This document shows, one piece after another, positions 14,034-14,038 of a stretch of 14,038 nt of DNA (position 1 is the first letter of the stretch; every line of letters begins with the position of its first letter). Location of the stretch: the NCBI GenBank assembly GCA_031266115.1, contig JAISBQ010000108.1, forward strand, positions 1 to 14,038, written 5' to 3'. The position numbers were made by a program, and so were the translations under genes. The notes under the pieces are model-generated. The model was not told the origin of the DNA. It was given only the letters and a program-made list of their open reading frames with translations, and searched no databases. The stretch comes from Bifidobacteriaceae bacterium. GTDB lineage: Bacteria; Actinomycetota; Actinomycetes; Actinomycetales; WQXJ01.

Positions 14034-14038
14034 GCGTC
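13986..14038 (+). CDS. possible gene start at window edge (partial; function uncertain)
   Basis: ATG 13986 is preceded by AGAGGA at 4 nt spacing and the frame is open for 17 codons to the window end: MDDLGPCIQLTRGHEPA. The pattern L-G-x(3)-L-x-RGH-x-P faintly recalls the opening of type I restriction specificity (HsdS) target-recognition domains, which often begin LGD...L.RGHDLP. With so few residues this is a suggestion only, and the frame may not be a gene. Confidence 0.25.
   Translation, partial: MDDLGPCIQLTRGHEPA

Larger units (their letters stand above)
13824..14038. other. right-edge region with 12-bp inverted repeat, no established gene
   Basis: The stretch after the SCP-like gene has less codon-like texture and more T than its neighbours. 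It holds the possible -10 of the SCP gene (TAGCGT, 13837-13832), the inverted repeat described separately, and a possible gene start at 13986. The long open frames seen on both strands here look like chance in G+C-rich DNA. Confidence 0.5.

Noticed and set aside
1..14038. CRISPR arrays, tRNA or rRNA genes
   Set aside because: No regularly spaced direct repeats and no cloverleaf or rRNA-like sequence were seen; gaps between genes are too short for most of these.

Overview
The window comes from a high-G+C actinobacterium (Actinomycetota). Nearly every coding stretch uses G/C in the third codon position, GTG and TTG starts are frequent, and gene order follows the actinobacterial cluster known in Mycobacterium tuberculosis as Rv3605c-Rv3610c plus Rv3624c-Rv3628 (DUF3180, folK, folB, folP, folE, ftsH; hpt, tilS, DUF2342 metalloprotease, ppa). 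The fused folB-folK and the absence of the mycobacterial genes between ftsH and hpt point away from mycobacteria. A Micrococcales or Actinomycetales lineage is my guess, not something the sequence proves.

Left and centre (1-8279, all minus strand): one co-directional run, transcribed right to left. It holds a DUF2342 zincin-like metalloprotease, tilS, hpt, ftsH, folE, folP, a folB-folK fusion and a DUF3180 membrane protein cut by the window edge. Most junctions are very short or overlap by 4 nt (ATGA or GTGA). The exceptions are hpt-ftsH (63 nt) and folP-folB (170 nt). The cluster joins tRNA-Ile decoding, purine salvage and membrane proteolysis to the tetrahydrofolate pathway: GTP to dihydroneopterin triphosphate (FolE), dihydroneopterin to hydroxymethyl-dihydropterin (FolB), pyrophosphorylation (FolK), and condensation with p-aminobenzoate (FolP).

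Divergent from that operon (8385-9005, plus strand) is ppa, an inorganic pyrophosphatase. Convergent to ppa is a secreted coiled-coil NlpC/P60 cell-wall hydrolase (9063-10478, minus strand).

Right (10651-13427, plus strand): a sulfur-assimilation operon of metY (O-acetylhomoserine sulfhydrylase) and metX (homoserine O-acetyltransferase), which together make homocysteine for methionine. Its roughly 230-nt leader is the most interesting part of the window. It has a good -10 box, then a probable leaderless 8-codon reading frame ending Met-Cys-Ala-stop. That frame runs through the 5' arm of a 13-bp hairpin, and further downstream are segments able to pair with the metY ribosome-binding site. This looks like a Met- or Cys-sensing attenuator. 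The layout was read by eye and no folding was computed.

Far right (13452-14038): a small sterol-carrier-like (SCP_3) gene converges on metX. Beyond it is a short stretch of different texture, with a 12-bp perfect inverted repeat and the possible start of another gene at the window edge.
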